From Agarophyton chilense (lineage: Eukaryota > Rhodophyta > Florideophyceae > Gracilariales > Gracilariaceae): 64,000 nucleotides of DNA. This document shows positions 42,506 to 52,922 of the stretch, piece after piece. The translations under genes and the position numbers were made by a program. Location: positions 2,170,001 to 2,234,000 of the forward strand of contig JARGXX010000071.1 of the NCBI GenBank assembly GCA_030374765.1, read 5' to 3'. The notes beneath the pieces are model-generated. The model saw only the letters and a list, made by a program, of their open reading frames with translations, ran no database searches and had not been told where the DNA came from. The stretch's first letter is position 1, and the number at the start of each line of letters is the position of its first letter.

Positions 42506-43801
42506 CGCTCTGCAGAGTCGCACATGCGTGTGGCGCTCCTAGTTTTTTGTGTTCTTCACGAGTCTCTGCGTCGAAACACCGGCGAAAGCGTTTCGGCAAA
42601 GATGACGCGGATCGCTCCATGGCTTCTTCCCGCACTTCATGCAGCGGTCGTTGTAGCGATAGATGCTATTATCCAAAGAGTTTCGAATTTCGGCTGGTCC
42701 CCAACATTCTGAGGCAGCGTTCTTTTCAATCAGCATGGCGTCTGAAGGCTTGTCCGATGTGTTCTTCCGACTACATTGACTGCGTTGTTTTCCCTTCGAT
42801 TGTCTTGGATTTGAAGGAGAGTTCTGAGAAAAGTCATTCCCCTTTTCCGAAATTTATACAGTACGGACGTAGTTGTACACTTCAGACATTGTGGGCGGCT
42901 GGCCATCAGGGAAACGCTCGGACAATTTCTTCTTGAGAATCGTTGGAAGGTTCATCCGGAAGAAGGTAAAATCCTATGATACTAGCGTGCTACAGATGTC
43001 TACCAGCTCTCGACACTTGGTAATGTGGGTCTCCAGAGCACCATCACCGATATGTAGCTCAATCAGAGTGACTCTGATCATAGCCCTCTCATTGGCGGGG
43101 ACGAATTCTTGGAGCATGGCATCTTGGAGCGCTTCAAGAGTGCAGAATGAAACTGCGTCCCGATTAACCCTTGAAATCCAGATATCCGCGTCGTCGTTTG
43201 CCAGACAAGCAGCAATATGGACCTCCTGAGTATCTGTAATACTAGAACCGAGGGTAGTGACCTTCCGATCTCCTGAAATAAACGATCGAACTTTAACTGA
43301 TGTTCTGTCGCTGTCACGGTCATGGTATGGAGAGAAGTTCGACGGTTTCAAGATACTCAACAGAGAAGGAGCGGAGCTGGTGAAATGGGTTGAAGTAGGT
43401 GGTGAAAGCGTACCTGTGGTTTGTTCTACGGTAATGGCTGAAGGGGATTGAGTTGCAGGCTGTGCAACAATCTGGTTTTGAATCGCTTCAACTTGCGAAA
43501 CGAGCAGCGCCATTGTTTTTTGCTGTTACTTAATCATCTGAATGACTGAACCAGGGTTCAGGCGGTCTTCTACCGAGGTCAAGGTTTTAACCGCGGTGAC
43601 AACAGCGGCGGCAGGTGGTGAGTGAACTGAATTGGTTGGGGTGTGGGCGAGAATTGGAGTAGAAGAAGCTATGGCGTGAGAGACCTCCTCAGGGTCTGGA
43701 GTTTGTACCGGATTGGAGTTGAAACGCTCAGATCTGGTGTTCGACGAATGTGACGACGAACCAACGCGCTTACCAAGTCTTGATTGACAGGCTAGCGGCA
43801 T
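42506..43801 (-). pseudogene. gag: gag of element 2 (broken)
   Basis: Minus-strand frames give a gag protein. The N-terminal part (43801-43526) ends at one TAA and continues in the same frame (43513-42974; LLSILKPSNFSPYH, a capsid-like LQDAMLQEFVPANERA). Another stop follows, then a capsid C-terminal region (MNLPTILKKKLSERFPDGQP) and a zinc-finger-like CMKCGKKPWSDPRHLC near 42630-42680. The rest of gag and the protease lie across the MULE at 36334 and below. Confidence 0.75.
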
Positions 43802-43953
43802 GCTTGATGAAAAGAGATGGGTGTTCCAGCGGCGGGGAACGAAGAATAGATGTTATCAAATGTAATACGAGAGATCAAAGTTGGTAAAAAGGTTTCGTCT
43901 TTGGTCTCTGCCTTCTTTCTTCAGGAGATAGCAGAGCTCGCATAACTTTTTAG

Positions 43954-44106
43954 TGTGCCAAAGTCTAGCTTAAAGATAGTCAAAAAGGCTTGAAGTAACT
44001 TGAATACGACTGAGTATCACTACAGTACGTCTAAGTAAGCTTGTAGCTGTGGCACGGCTTGAAGGCTGGTCACGTTATGTTGAATTAAGCTTGTAGCTGT
44101 GACATA
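43954..44106 (-). repeat. LTR of element 2 (5' LTR, right side, split)
   Basis: Matches 32365 to ~32517 and stops exactly at a TA dinucleotide where the 1133-bp TIR element begins. A further ~25 bp of LTR match (GCTCGCATGTTTGTAGC) resumes right after that element at 45240. Confidence 0.8.
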
Positions 44107-45239
44107 AAGTCTGTTTCAAAAACATATCCCTTGCACAAATATTTCGTAAATTGCTTTTTCGACTACAGTACACTCAATGAAAACAACACATGAAAAATAT
44201 CAAGTCAAAATACTGTTTCAAAAACATATCCTTTCGTCAGTCATATTCTCTACAGCGCGCTTTTAGTAGTTTGTTTTCGCCTCTTCAACCCTACTGACAC
44301 TTGTAGAGTGTGTTATCATTTATTAAAGTAAAGGTAATTTTGTCACATTTGTAATACAAATATTCGAATAAAAAACTGTACTAAACTGTCTAATTTGCCC
44401 ATAAATCATCTGATCTAGCACTGCATTGGTGTTTTCAGTAAAGAGTACATCGTAAATTCGTCATGAAAGATCCGTATCAGTCATATTTAAACCATTCATG
44501 TACTGTTTCTAAACATTTGACTGTTTTACAAGCGCACTATCCTGCTAAGAATCATAATTTAATTCATACGTAAAGTAAGAATAAAGTAACATATAACTTT
44601 TTAACACTTTATCAAAACGTTTTTAAGCCATTTAAGCTTTTAAAATCGCTATTGTAATTGATGTTACTTTAAATATGCCATTTAAAACCATCTCAGATGT
44701 ATAACTAAAGAACTTTCTTACAAAACTCAAATTTGATTTGCAATTATCATGCTAATAGAATTTGTAGAAACATGGTTCATCCATATTCACATTTATTTTG
44801 CGTCATATATAAGGACATTTTACATTCAAACACTGTTTTGTTTTAATGGGTTTTGCACGATGACGTATCACAGAACAGATAAAGCTTACTTCCACGCGTT
44901 TTTGTGTTAGAAAGAATTCGGTATGGCTCAAACATCGCCTGAATTCATACCGAACAGAGTTTTCTGTAATAATTGTTTGTTCTTGGGATTTTTTTTGTTT
45001 TTGCGCTATAAAAGTTGGGATCATGCCTTTGTAGTCCAATCTAATAATTATTATATATTTTTGGCAAGATAAAGGCGGTACAGAAGTCATAATGGGGCTT
45101 TTATTGTATAAAAGGATATGTTTAAGAAACAAGTTTTTTGACTTGAAAAGGTTTTATTCGGTGAGAAATTGGCTCTATAGTACAGAAAATGCCATTTTTG
45201 GCCCGGTTTTAGGAAGGGATATGTTTTTGAAACGCTCTG
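44107..45239. mobile_element. TA-flanked TIR element (MITE-like), 1133 bp
   Basis: Very AT-rich element flanked by TA on both sides (44105-44106, 45240-45241), as in Tc1/mariner insertions. The ends share the inverted word GTTTCAAAAACATATCCCTT. A second inverted pair, GTTTCAAAAACATATCC near 44213 and a variant near 45113-45134, lies about 100 bp inside. A minus-strand frame of 109 residues (45132-44803) shows no transposase motif, so the element is probably non-autonomous. Confidence 0.75.
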
Positions 45240-45241
45240 TA

Positions 45242-46060
45242 GCTCGCATGTTTGTAGCGTTTTGTTACACTAAGATAGAAATTAGCCTTCATATCAGTTA
45301 AACATATATATTCTATACTTTTTTATTCCTTAAGAATGCATTCTTTCACATGGAAGCAGTTTCGTGAAGCTCATATTCTTTTGAATAGTTTGTAGTAAGT
45401 GTTTACAGTTTGGAGGTCACAACAGGAAAAGTTCTGGTCAAAATAACTAAAAATGATCACCTAAATTTACAGTTTGACCTCATATGAGGCCAGCGGTCAT
45501 ATAGACCCTAGAGGTGTTAATGGTTCAAACGATGAAAACTGCTCGATATGCAGACCGAAAAAAACAAAACACTTTCTAAAACAATTGGTTAAAGTTGTCT
45601 TGCGACCAAAAATCAACAAGAGCAGCTCTCCTAAATCATGGCATTAAAATTCTATTCAAAACCTGCACCAACTGGAGCATTAAAAGGAACGTCATAATCC
45701 AGCAGCCGTCATTTATAGTAAAACTAGTATCAGTATATTTGAAGACACCATATCTAGCTCGCGCAAAAGAAACAAGCAGTCTTAGTATGACACTTGGAAG
45801 TGTGTCAGCAAAGGTTCTTTCAAAAGCTGAAAAAGCCGTAAGGAAAAGGCCAACACGAGCGCTGTGCGACGGTTTGGGTGCATTGCACTGTAATGTTCAG
45901 GAGTGGCTCCAGAATGATGGGCGCAGTGGACACAGCCTCCGTGTCATGGTTTGGGAAGAGGACGCAAAATGCTCTGTGAGATGTCCCAGTGGAGAAACGC
46001 GTGGCGCGATGAACGACTGCGACGATAAGAGTAACAACAAAAACAGCAAGTCCACCGACG

Positions 46061-46090
<30 letters not shown>
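45242..46090. other. Transition from the transposon island to GC-rich genic DNA
   Basis: AT-rich up to about 45900, then GC-rich with a GAC repeat (about 46060-46095) leading into the next gene. It includes the end of the split LTR (to ~45270). Nothing else was recognised. Confidence 0.4.
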
Positions 46091-46097
<7 letters not shown>

Positions 46098-47431
46098 CAA
46101 AGATGACGACGACGGCCGCACGCGCGGCGCACGTCGCGCTGACGCAAGCGACGTACGCAGCCACAGCGGCCGTGCTCCCGGAGCTGTGGCGCGACGCGCC
46201 GATACACGGCGCCGTGGCGCTAGCCATGTTCGTCGTGCCACCTCTGGTGCGACCCAGCGCGCCGCTGCTGTCGGTGCGCGTCGCCGTCGCGCTCGCGCCG
46301 CTGCCGCCGTCGTTGTTGCTGTTGTTTACGCTTTGGTCGCGCCTTTGGTCGAACGCCTTCGCGTCGCTGGTCGCTACCGTGGCCCTGGCTTTGGCCGCCG
46401 TCGTCACACATGCGCTTCATCTTGCTTTGTTGGCGCCCGTCGCGTGTAGACGCCGCTTGACGGCTGTGCTGGCTGCGCTGCATGCCGCCCTCGCTCTTGC
46501 TGCCGCCCTTGCCCCGCTACTGGCTGCTGCTGCGTTTGCTGCATTTGCGTCGCCCGCCCCGCTATTTGCTGCCATTGCCGTCGCCCACACCACCCTACTG
46601 CTCATCTCCCCTTCTTCTTCTTCCCCTCCTTCTTCTCCCCCTACTTCTCCCTCTCCCTCTCCCTCTCCCTCTCCCTCTCCCTCTCCTTCTGCCATTTCCC
46701 CCGCATCGCCCCCGCTGCTGCGCCGCGTCGCGGACGTCGCCCCACCGCTGCTTGCTACGCTATCGTCCGCCGCGTCTGCCGCCTTCCTACGCCCGCATCT
46801 CGCCGCGCTGCTCGCCGCACCGCCCGCGTCTTCCGCCTACTTGTATCCCTCTCTTCTCTTCTCTCTACACGCGCTCGTCGCCTTTTTCGCCGAAACCTTG
46901 GTGCCACCGTTACTAGTGCATCGCGTCTCATTGCGCTCCGCCGTGCTAGTGGGATTGTTCACGTCACTCACTGGTTTCGTCCTTCTCTTGCGTTCCGCTT
47001 ATACCCCTGCCGTACTGCTCATCGCGCTCGGCTCGTCTGTGTCGCTCGTACTCGCCGTGTCGGATCTTTCCGTCGCTGCTGCCAGCCCGTTCACTTCCGT
47101 GTGTGACCCGCTTGCTGTGCTTTCTGCGCGTACCTTCGCCTTGGGTGAGTTAGTGGGCATTTTGATACCTGCTCTACTCACGCATCACTTTGGTTTTTCG
47201 TTTGCTGTGTTGACGTGGTGTAGATTTCTCGCGCTTGTCGCCGTGCTTCTGCTCGTGCCGTATTTGTTTTCCGCGCTTGCTGCGTGTTGTTATCCGTTGC
47301 GCTTTTTGCTGGCTACTACTATGTCCTCCGCAACCGCCGCTGTCCCCGATGAAACTGCCCCGTTGCTGCCTCACCCGCACAACGTCGCACACTCGCCGCT
47401 CACGCTACACACCGCCTTTCCTCGCGTCTGA
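46091..47431 (+). CDS. Polytopic membrane protein, MFS-like
   Basis: 446 residues from ATG 46091 (MTTKMTTTAARAAH); a second Met at 46103 is equally possible. About ten to twelve hydrophobic segments fall in two halves separated by a Ser/Pro repeat loop (SPSPSPSPSPSPS, encoded by CCCTCT repeats near 46640-46690), the layout of a 6+6 transporter. The C-terminal half has FALGELVGILIPALL and FAVLTWCRFLALVAVLLLVPY, reminiscent of major-facilitator helices, but no diagnostic motif is clear. The tail (PDETAPLLPHPH) contains an acidic/dileucine-like EtapLL signal. A solute transporter is inferred from topology only; the substrate is unknown. It is extremely rich in Ala and Leu, in keeping with local GC content. 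Confidence 0.65.
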
Positions 47432-47693
47432 CATTTTCACCTTTTAAACAACTAACTAAATCTTACTACTTGCTAGCTAGACTGTTTCCTATTCAAACGC
47501 GAGCCGCTGCCCGCTGCCAAGCACGTCGCTTCTGTGCGCGAGATTCATGTTGACGTTGTGAACAAATATCGCCAACGCCAATTGCTTTTTTTTATTTCAT
47601 TGGAGGACGCGATTGCAATATCAAAGAATCTCACATCTTTGCATTGCGTCTAAGAGGGTTGATGATTGCTGGCAACATTGCTAACCCTTAACC

Positions 47694-48164
47694 TTAGCGG
47701 CTGGCCACCTCCCAATCGAGATGGTAGAACATGTACGGCACGCAATCGCGAGCCAGGTTATCGCATGACCTGATATGCTGTCCTAGCCACCAACTATGAA
47801 AGCACTTAGCTTCATCAGTCGAAAAACACACGTCGTCGGCAATCACTCCTTCAAATTTACACGCTTCCAACATCTCCAGAGTCTTGAATTCTGCGGGCAC
47901 CACTTTGCACATGCATTTGATCACCGGCTCACAGATATCCTTCAGAGGTTTATCCGGCCAGTTTGACAGAGGAACTGGGTTTTCATGCCCTGAATGGGCT
48001 TTGATTTGCCCCGCGTCTCGCCCAATCTCTTTCAGCACCTCATTTGTCTGAGAAAACCTGCGCTGCCGGCTGGCCTTGAGCCCCGGAATGCGGGCAGATG
48101 CGGCCGTCGCTGACAAGACCACAATGACTGCCAGCAGGAGAGTAAGGCGGATGTTTCTGACCAT
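47694..48164 (-). CDS. Small secreted 8-Cys protein
   Basis: 156 residues from ATG 48164. The N-terminus is a clear signal peptide (MVRNIRLTLLLAVIVVLSA, cleavage likely after ASA). The mature part has a basic/polar region, then eight cysteines in the last ~85 residues (CEPVIKCMC, EACKF, DVCFS, AKCFH, RSCDN, RDCVP), so up to four disulfides. There is no membrane anchor. No family is recognised. DNA upstream of it (about 48450-49470) is a diverged direct repeat of DNA upstream of the secreted gene at 50625-52205, so the two loci may share ancestry or regulation. It is tail-to-tail with the transporter ending at 47431. Confidence 0.75.
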   Translation of the reverse strand: MVRNIRLTLLLAVIVVLSATAASARIPGLKASRQRRFSQTNEVLKEIGRDAGQIKAHSGHENPVPLSNWPDKPLKDICEPVIKCMCKVVPAEFKTLEMLEACKFEGVIADDVCFSTDEAKCFHSWWLGQHIRSCDNLARDCVPYMFYHLDWEVASR

Positions 48165-48449
48165 GTTGTTGACGGTTTACGACGATAAAAGTGCAGGAAA
48201 CGATTTCAAGAGGCTGTCTGGGAACTGGAGCGGGGGGAGGCGGCTGCTGGGTCGATGGGGGTGGCGGTGAGTAGAGGCACCACAACTACGATACGCTGCT
48301 CAAGTAGAGTTTCCTCCCCCCCGGCAATCACGAGGACAGGGTAACTAAATAATCATGCAATCGGGAAAGCATCTCCATGAACATCAATGTATGCTCTGCC
48401 GTCCTGCACTTTCACTCTGTCTTGTTTGGCCACCTCACGACTAGCTTGA

Positions 48450-49470
48450 TCATTTAGTGTTCCAGAAAGCCGACAACTTTTTCACGTACAACATTGTATA
48501 CAACCGTAAAACGCAAAACAAGTTTGGCTTTTTTGTTGACTATTGTTTTTCACGCAGCTGAACAGAGAACCAGGAGACAGAGCCGGGCGAGTCCCAGAAA
48601 AGAACAAGTGCACACCGTGTGTGTTTCAAAAACTTGTTCACCTCATTGTGCAAGTGCAAGTGCAAGCGAGCCGATTAGCTCGAAACAATATGATAACTCC
48701 CTCTGCTATGCCTCACTCTTCACACGTATTGTACTACGGGTGCAGTGCCTTCAGCTAGCTAGCTCAACTTAAGTACAGGGCAACTTGTTGGATCGAAATT
48801 TCGACTTGGCCAGACCACGTTGTACGTCGCGGGATCCTGTCCCAACGACTGCTTCAAGATCCGGAGCTTTCTTTCTTTTTTCCTTCTTCTCTCATATGGT
48901 CCACAACACCTTCTTGTAGAGACGGTTGGAAACGTAGTAGAATCGCGGTGTTTACTGAAAGATAACCCGAATTCAACTCAATATTCAGTTGCAACCTTCC
49001 AGACAGTGGTCGTCAGAGTCGCAGTACACCAACCATCGTCGAGGCTCGGTTGGGACGAGGCACAAGTCCCGAACAGCTCCACGGGGAGCGTTCACCGGAA
49101 AAAAGACAGAGCAGCAGCGGATCTTTCACCTCTTCTGAACTCTGACCGACAGCGACAATCGCGATGCGGCTTTTCCCACAGTAAATACAGCGCGAAAGGG
49201 TGCTTTCAACGTCCCGCGTATCTCCCCATATCTCCCACCATACTTATCAATCCGCACTTCTTCCAGGACTGTGGGAGCCTTGCCGATTAAAGCACTTGTC
49301 CCTATCTCTTCTAAAAGACCTTGGTGAATCCGGCAAACTCCATGACGGTGTGGTTGTGGTACTTGTGCGGTCCAGGGAGCCGTTAACGAAATGAACTATA
49401 GTACTTGTCAGGGGAGCAGGGAAGCGTGGTATAAAAAAGCGAAACATCTGTCTTGCTCTGTATTGCACAC
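48450..49470 (+). repeat. Diverged direct repeat, copy 1
   Basis: Shares a series of colinear blocks with 52965-53690: CTTGATCATTTAGTGTT, then a stretch around CAGAAAAGAACAA and TTTCAAAAACTT, CTAGCTCA, CGACTTGGCCAG, GCCGATTAAA with CACTTGTC, and TGGTACTTGTGCGG. Copy 1 contains ~280 bp of extra sequence (about 48920-49240). No coding region is conserved between the copies. Confidence 0.7.
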
Positions 49471-49479
49471 TCACAACGT

Positions 49480-50624
49480 TAGGTATCTTTCTTCATACTA
49501 TGGAGCTCTTTCGTAGATCACAGCTAGAACTATCTAAACGACTGTGTTTCACCAGGCACGGGCAAGCCAATGGATCTTTAGTTTGAAAGCGATGACGGCG
49601 CACACTGGGCGTCGGGTGGGCTTCATTACTGCCGACCGTTCTTTCTCATCCCAAAGTCAACGAAGCTAACCCGTACACTACAATGCTCCTCTGATCTTAT
49701 GAACAGGGAGGACGGTTTTCGTGGGTACCGTGGCAGTGGAATTGTGTAACACGTACGAGGGTCATTAACGATGAGTCACCAGGTACAACTCTCCTCTCTC
49801 TTCTCTCTTCTCTCTCCGTCTGGCTCCAGAGTGACCCCGGATCAATATTTGTCGTCTTTTTTTCCTCCAAAACTGGCCACTGCGGGAAGCGTAGAAAGCG
49901 TTCAAAAAAACTCACACCAATCGGAAAGTCATGGCATCGTGGCTCCGCGCATCGCCCGAGCAATTGGCAACGTGCAATCGCAGAGCGTGAACTATCGACG
50001 AGGCGCTGAGGAGGCCTGTAGCAGCGATCGAGTTGTCCTCAGGAATACCGACTTGTGATTGCCCACTCTGTCATCACAATAGGCCAATATGCAACTCTTT
50101 CCGAAGCGATGTGAAGCACAACGGGGTCGCGCAATATACCTGGGTCTGCGGCGGACACGACCAAGGGTGGGATCCAGCTGCGAAGATCGCTCCAAATTCG
50201 GGTGCGTGTGTCATATTGTTTGGAATGCCGCCCTCTTTGGTATCTGCCAACTACGGACACAAAAGACCGTTTTTGATATCGATTAACCTCTCCGACTCTT
50301 GGGAATTGACAAAGAACTAGCACTCTTGTAGTGCTTGAATTCAGCTTGGAATGATCCTTTTTTCCATGACGCGTATCGCCTAGCATTTGGCAGCAAAGTG
50401 TCGACAACTGAACCTACAGGTAAGAAGGATACCACTGTTCTGAAGGAAGGCATACAGGGATATCTGCGTTCTGGTGGACATCCAAAACAGACACATCCTA
50501 CAGAGAAAGAGAGAGAGAGAATCGTGGTTTTATGTTTGCTATCGAATCAAACTAGCAATGCAGGTACGGTGTGCCGCACACATACGCAGAGAACCATGTG
50601 GCATCCTAGTTCCCAACTGTATTT
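49480..50624. other. Intergenic region downstream of secreted copy A
   Basis: About 1.1 kb without a recognisable gene. Short frames occur on both strands without motifs, and there is a GA run near 50505-50520. It separates the diverged repeat from the 3' end of copy A. Confidence 0.4.
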
Positions 50625-52205
50625 TTATCCCTCATAAGGGAGCAGCATCTCGACATCGTCGGCGGGTTCGACCTTGCAGCTGTTCGGTGACACCATGACC
50701 ACCTTGCTGCCGCCGCTACGTTTGACACACATGGTTTCGCCTGAGGCGACGCACTCGAACTTGGGCTCGCATGCGCGCGGCTTGCACCTTCCGGAAGTAG
50801 AGGTAGCGTCCTCCATGTCGTAGCACTCGCCGCCCCTGCGAGCGGAGAGCCTGCAGGCACAGAAGCCGTCCGGCTTGGTATCATCGTTTTGTCCGGCCAA
50901 GCCGTCATTTGAGCCATACTTGGTGGTGGTGCTGTCGTAGTCGTCGTTTTTCGGGCGCGGGACTCTGCCAGAAGGTTCCTTCTTATCGTCGTCGTCGTCG
51001 TCTTTGTTATCTTCGTCATCCTTGGAGCCCTTCTTGCCCTTCTTGTTGTCGTCGTCGTCGTCGTCATCATCATCGTCATCCTTGGAGCCCTTCTTGCCCT
51101 TCTTGTTGTCGTCGTCGTCGTCGTCATCATCATCGTCATCCTTGGAGCCCTTCTTGCCCTTTTTTCTGTCGTCGTCGTCATCATCATCACCACCCTTGGA
51201 GCCCTTCTTGCCCTTTTTTCTGTCGTCGTCGTCATCATCATCACCACCCTTGAAGCCCTTCTTGCCCTTCTTGCTGTCGTCGTCGTCGTCGTCGTCATCA
51301 TCACCCTTCTTGCCCTTCTTGTCGTCGTCGTCGTCACCATCACCGTCACCCTTGGAGCCCTTCTTGCCTTTCTTGCTGTCGTCGTCGTCATCATCATCAT
51401 CACCTTTGGAGCCCTTCTTTCCCTTCTTTCTGTCGTTGTCGTCGTCATCATCATCATCACCCTTCTTGCCCTTCTTGCCCTTCTTGCCCTTGCCTTCCCC
51501 ATCGGCATCCCTGTCGTTCGGCTTGCCGGAGCATTTCTCCCCACCGACAACAAAGCGGATAAACACAGTGTCGGCCATTTCCTTGTTGGTCTTTCCAGTC
51601 AATCTCCAGATGAAGGCTGCCTTTTTGTCAAACTTGGCGGCCGACATCTTGATCCTGTCTGCCTTCTTCCAGTGGCAAAAGTCGTGTTTGTTTCCGGATC
51701 TGTTGTCCTTGAATTCGCTGACGGCATTCCACCCTTGTTGTTCCCACTTGTTCCACTTTGAAAAGCCTTCGCGGGTGGTGAAGCGATTGATGCCGGTGCG
51801 GTACAGCTTGCCGTTGTAGGCGATGGTGGCCATCAGGCCGACGTTGTGACTACGGGTCTTCGTGCACTTGAATGCAACGACGTCGTTCTTCTTGAGGGGG
51901 GCGTCAGCCTTTCGTTGAGGCCCAGACCCCGTCTCCATCTGCACCCCGTTCACATAAAGCGCGGCCTCTCCGCCGTAGACGGAAAACTTGATTCGGGAAA
52001 GAGAGGCGTCGGCGGAGCGGAGCGAGGTGAGCAGGGAGGGTGCAGAGGGGGGCGAGTCGGGGGCCGAGTCGGGGGCCGAGTCGGGGGCCGAGTCGCTGAT
52101 GGCACTGGCATGAGGCGTCGTCCAGAAGGCACGAGCGTGGGCGACGGAGAACAGAGCGGCCGCGACCAGGAGAACGGTACTGAAGCTCCGAATGGCGGTG
52201 TTCAT
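50625..52205 (-). CDS. Secreted Lys/Asp repeat protein, copy A
   Basis: 526 residues from ATG 52205. Signal peptide MNTAIRSFSTVLLVAAALFS, then RAFW and a short SAPD repeat. The ~170-residue domain has IKFSVYGGEAALYVNG, PLKKNDVVAFKCTK, KHDFCHWKKADRIK and VFIRFVVGGEKC. The middle is a polyampholyte of eight KKGKKG blocks alternating with runs of 5-11 Asp. The C-terminal domain has eight Cys (DGFCACRLSARRGGEC to LLPYEG). No membrane anchor is present, so an extracellular matrix or surface protein is inferred; the alternating charge blocks could drive self-association or polyanion/cation binding. The gene is almost identical to copy B in inverted orientation, and this copy has an intact frame. 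Confidence 0.85.
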   Translation of the reverse strand: MNTAIRSFSTVLLVAAALFSVAHARAFWTTPHASAISDSAPDSAPDSAPDSPPSAPSLLTSLRSADASLSRIKFSVYGGEAALYVNGVQMETGSGPQRKADAPLKKNDVVAFKCTKTRSHNVGLMATIAYNGKLYRTGINRFTTREGFSKWNKWEQQGWNAVSEFKDNRSGNKHDFCHWKKADRIKMSAAKFDKKAAFIWRLTGKTNKEMADTVFIRFVVGGEKCSGKPNDRDADGEGKGKKGKKGKKGDDDDDDDNDRKKGKKGSKGDDDDDDDDSKKGKKGSKGDGDGDDDDDKKGKKGDDDDDDDDDSKKGKKGFKGGDDDDDDDRKKGKKGSKGGDDDDDDDRKKGKKGSKDDDDDDDDDDDNKKGKKGSKDDDDDDDDDDDNKKGKKGSKDDEDNKDDDDDDKKEPSGRVPRPKNDDYDSTTTKYGSNDGLAGQNDDTKPDGFCACRLSARRGGECYDMEDATSTSGRCKPRACEPKFECVASGETMCVKRSGGSKVVMVSPNSCKVEPADDVEMLLPYEG

Positions 52206-52922
52206 TGCGGGGTAGCGGTTGTGTACGGCAGGTGAGAGAATGGTGTGAAAAGCGGTTGCAGCAGGTCTTGGAGACGAGATGAGTCAGATGCGACTGGCAG
52301 GCGGATGTAGGTGCTGATGAGGATGGAAAGAGCTATGGAAGAGTGGAGTGGGAGGCGTTTTATAGTAGGTGCAGAGCCGGGTGGAAGACGCTCTCTCTCT
52401 CGCAATGGGAAATCATTTGCAGCCCTTGTGTTACAATGCAAGAAAGGCTATTGATTTCCACGCAGTGGAAAGGAGAGTTCTCGAAATCATTTGAGAGTGC
52501 TAGCTTTCTAGTATTATCACTTCCGGCAGTGTTTGACGGGATAGATGTATTTGAGAGCAGAATATGTACGCTTTGCATGCTGGAAGCACAGGGTGCTCGT
52601 TTGAGGAAGACTTCCTCTTTTCGGACCGAACAGGACACGGTCATGGTTCGGTAGACCTCGTTCGGCGGATTGGAATGGTGTTTTAGTTAGTATGTACATC
52701 TTTGTGGTCTCAGCTTTGAATAACACAGCTCTGTAGTATTCCTGAAGAGCTGAGGGTATCTCATGATTCTTTTGTGCTACTTCAGCTGGCTTGTCATAAG
52801 TCTTGGTAAGTGCTGAATACTGTCTTATCGCTGGAATACGGTGTGGGGACAGCGTGAACAAGAGACAGAGGAAGCAGTCTGTGGACAAGACGATGGAGGT
52901 GGGAAGGCCAGTGTGGATGTGT
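50626..52922 (-). repeat. Inverted duplication, arm A
   Basis: Near-identical to the reverse complement of 54068-56519. Identity begins exactly at the gene stop codon and ends about 720 bp upstream of the ATG. The arm is about 155 bp shorter than arm B because it has three fewer KKGKKG/Asp units. Confidence 0.93.
52359..52365 (-). promoter_or_regulatory. TATA box of secreted copy A
   Basis: TATAAAA on the minus strand, about 155 bp upstream of ATG 52205, conserved in arm B. Confidence 0.7.

Larger units (their letters stand above)
32365..45270 (-). mobile_element. Older Ty3/gypsy retrotransposon with nested insertions (element 2)
   Basis: On the minus strand, gag lies at 43801-42506, and the protease, RT, RNase H, integrase and a chromodomain-like end at 36334-32661. 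LTR segments flank both sides: 32365 to ~32660, and 43954-44106 continuing at 45240 to ~45270. The copy has been split by a MULE (36335-42496), by a 361-bp insertion in integrase (33570-33930) and by a TIR element inside the right LTR (44107-45239). Many stops and frameshifts in its genes agree with greater age than element 1. Confidence 0.88.

Noticed and set aside
45595-46449. 284-codon plus-strand frame before and across the transporter start
   Set aside because: It spans the AT/GC border and a GAC repeat, then overlaps the transporter in another frame; no motif.
51004-51819. Poly-Ser frame opposite copy A, with its counterpart opposite copy B
   Set aside because: Antisense reading of the Asp/Lys repeat; no start context or domain.
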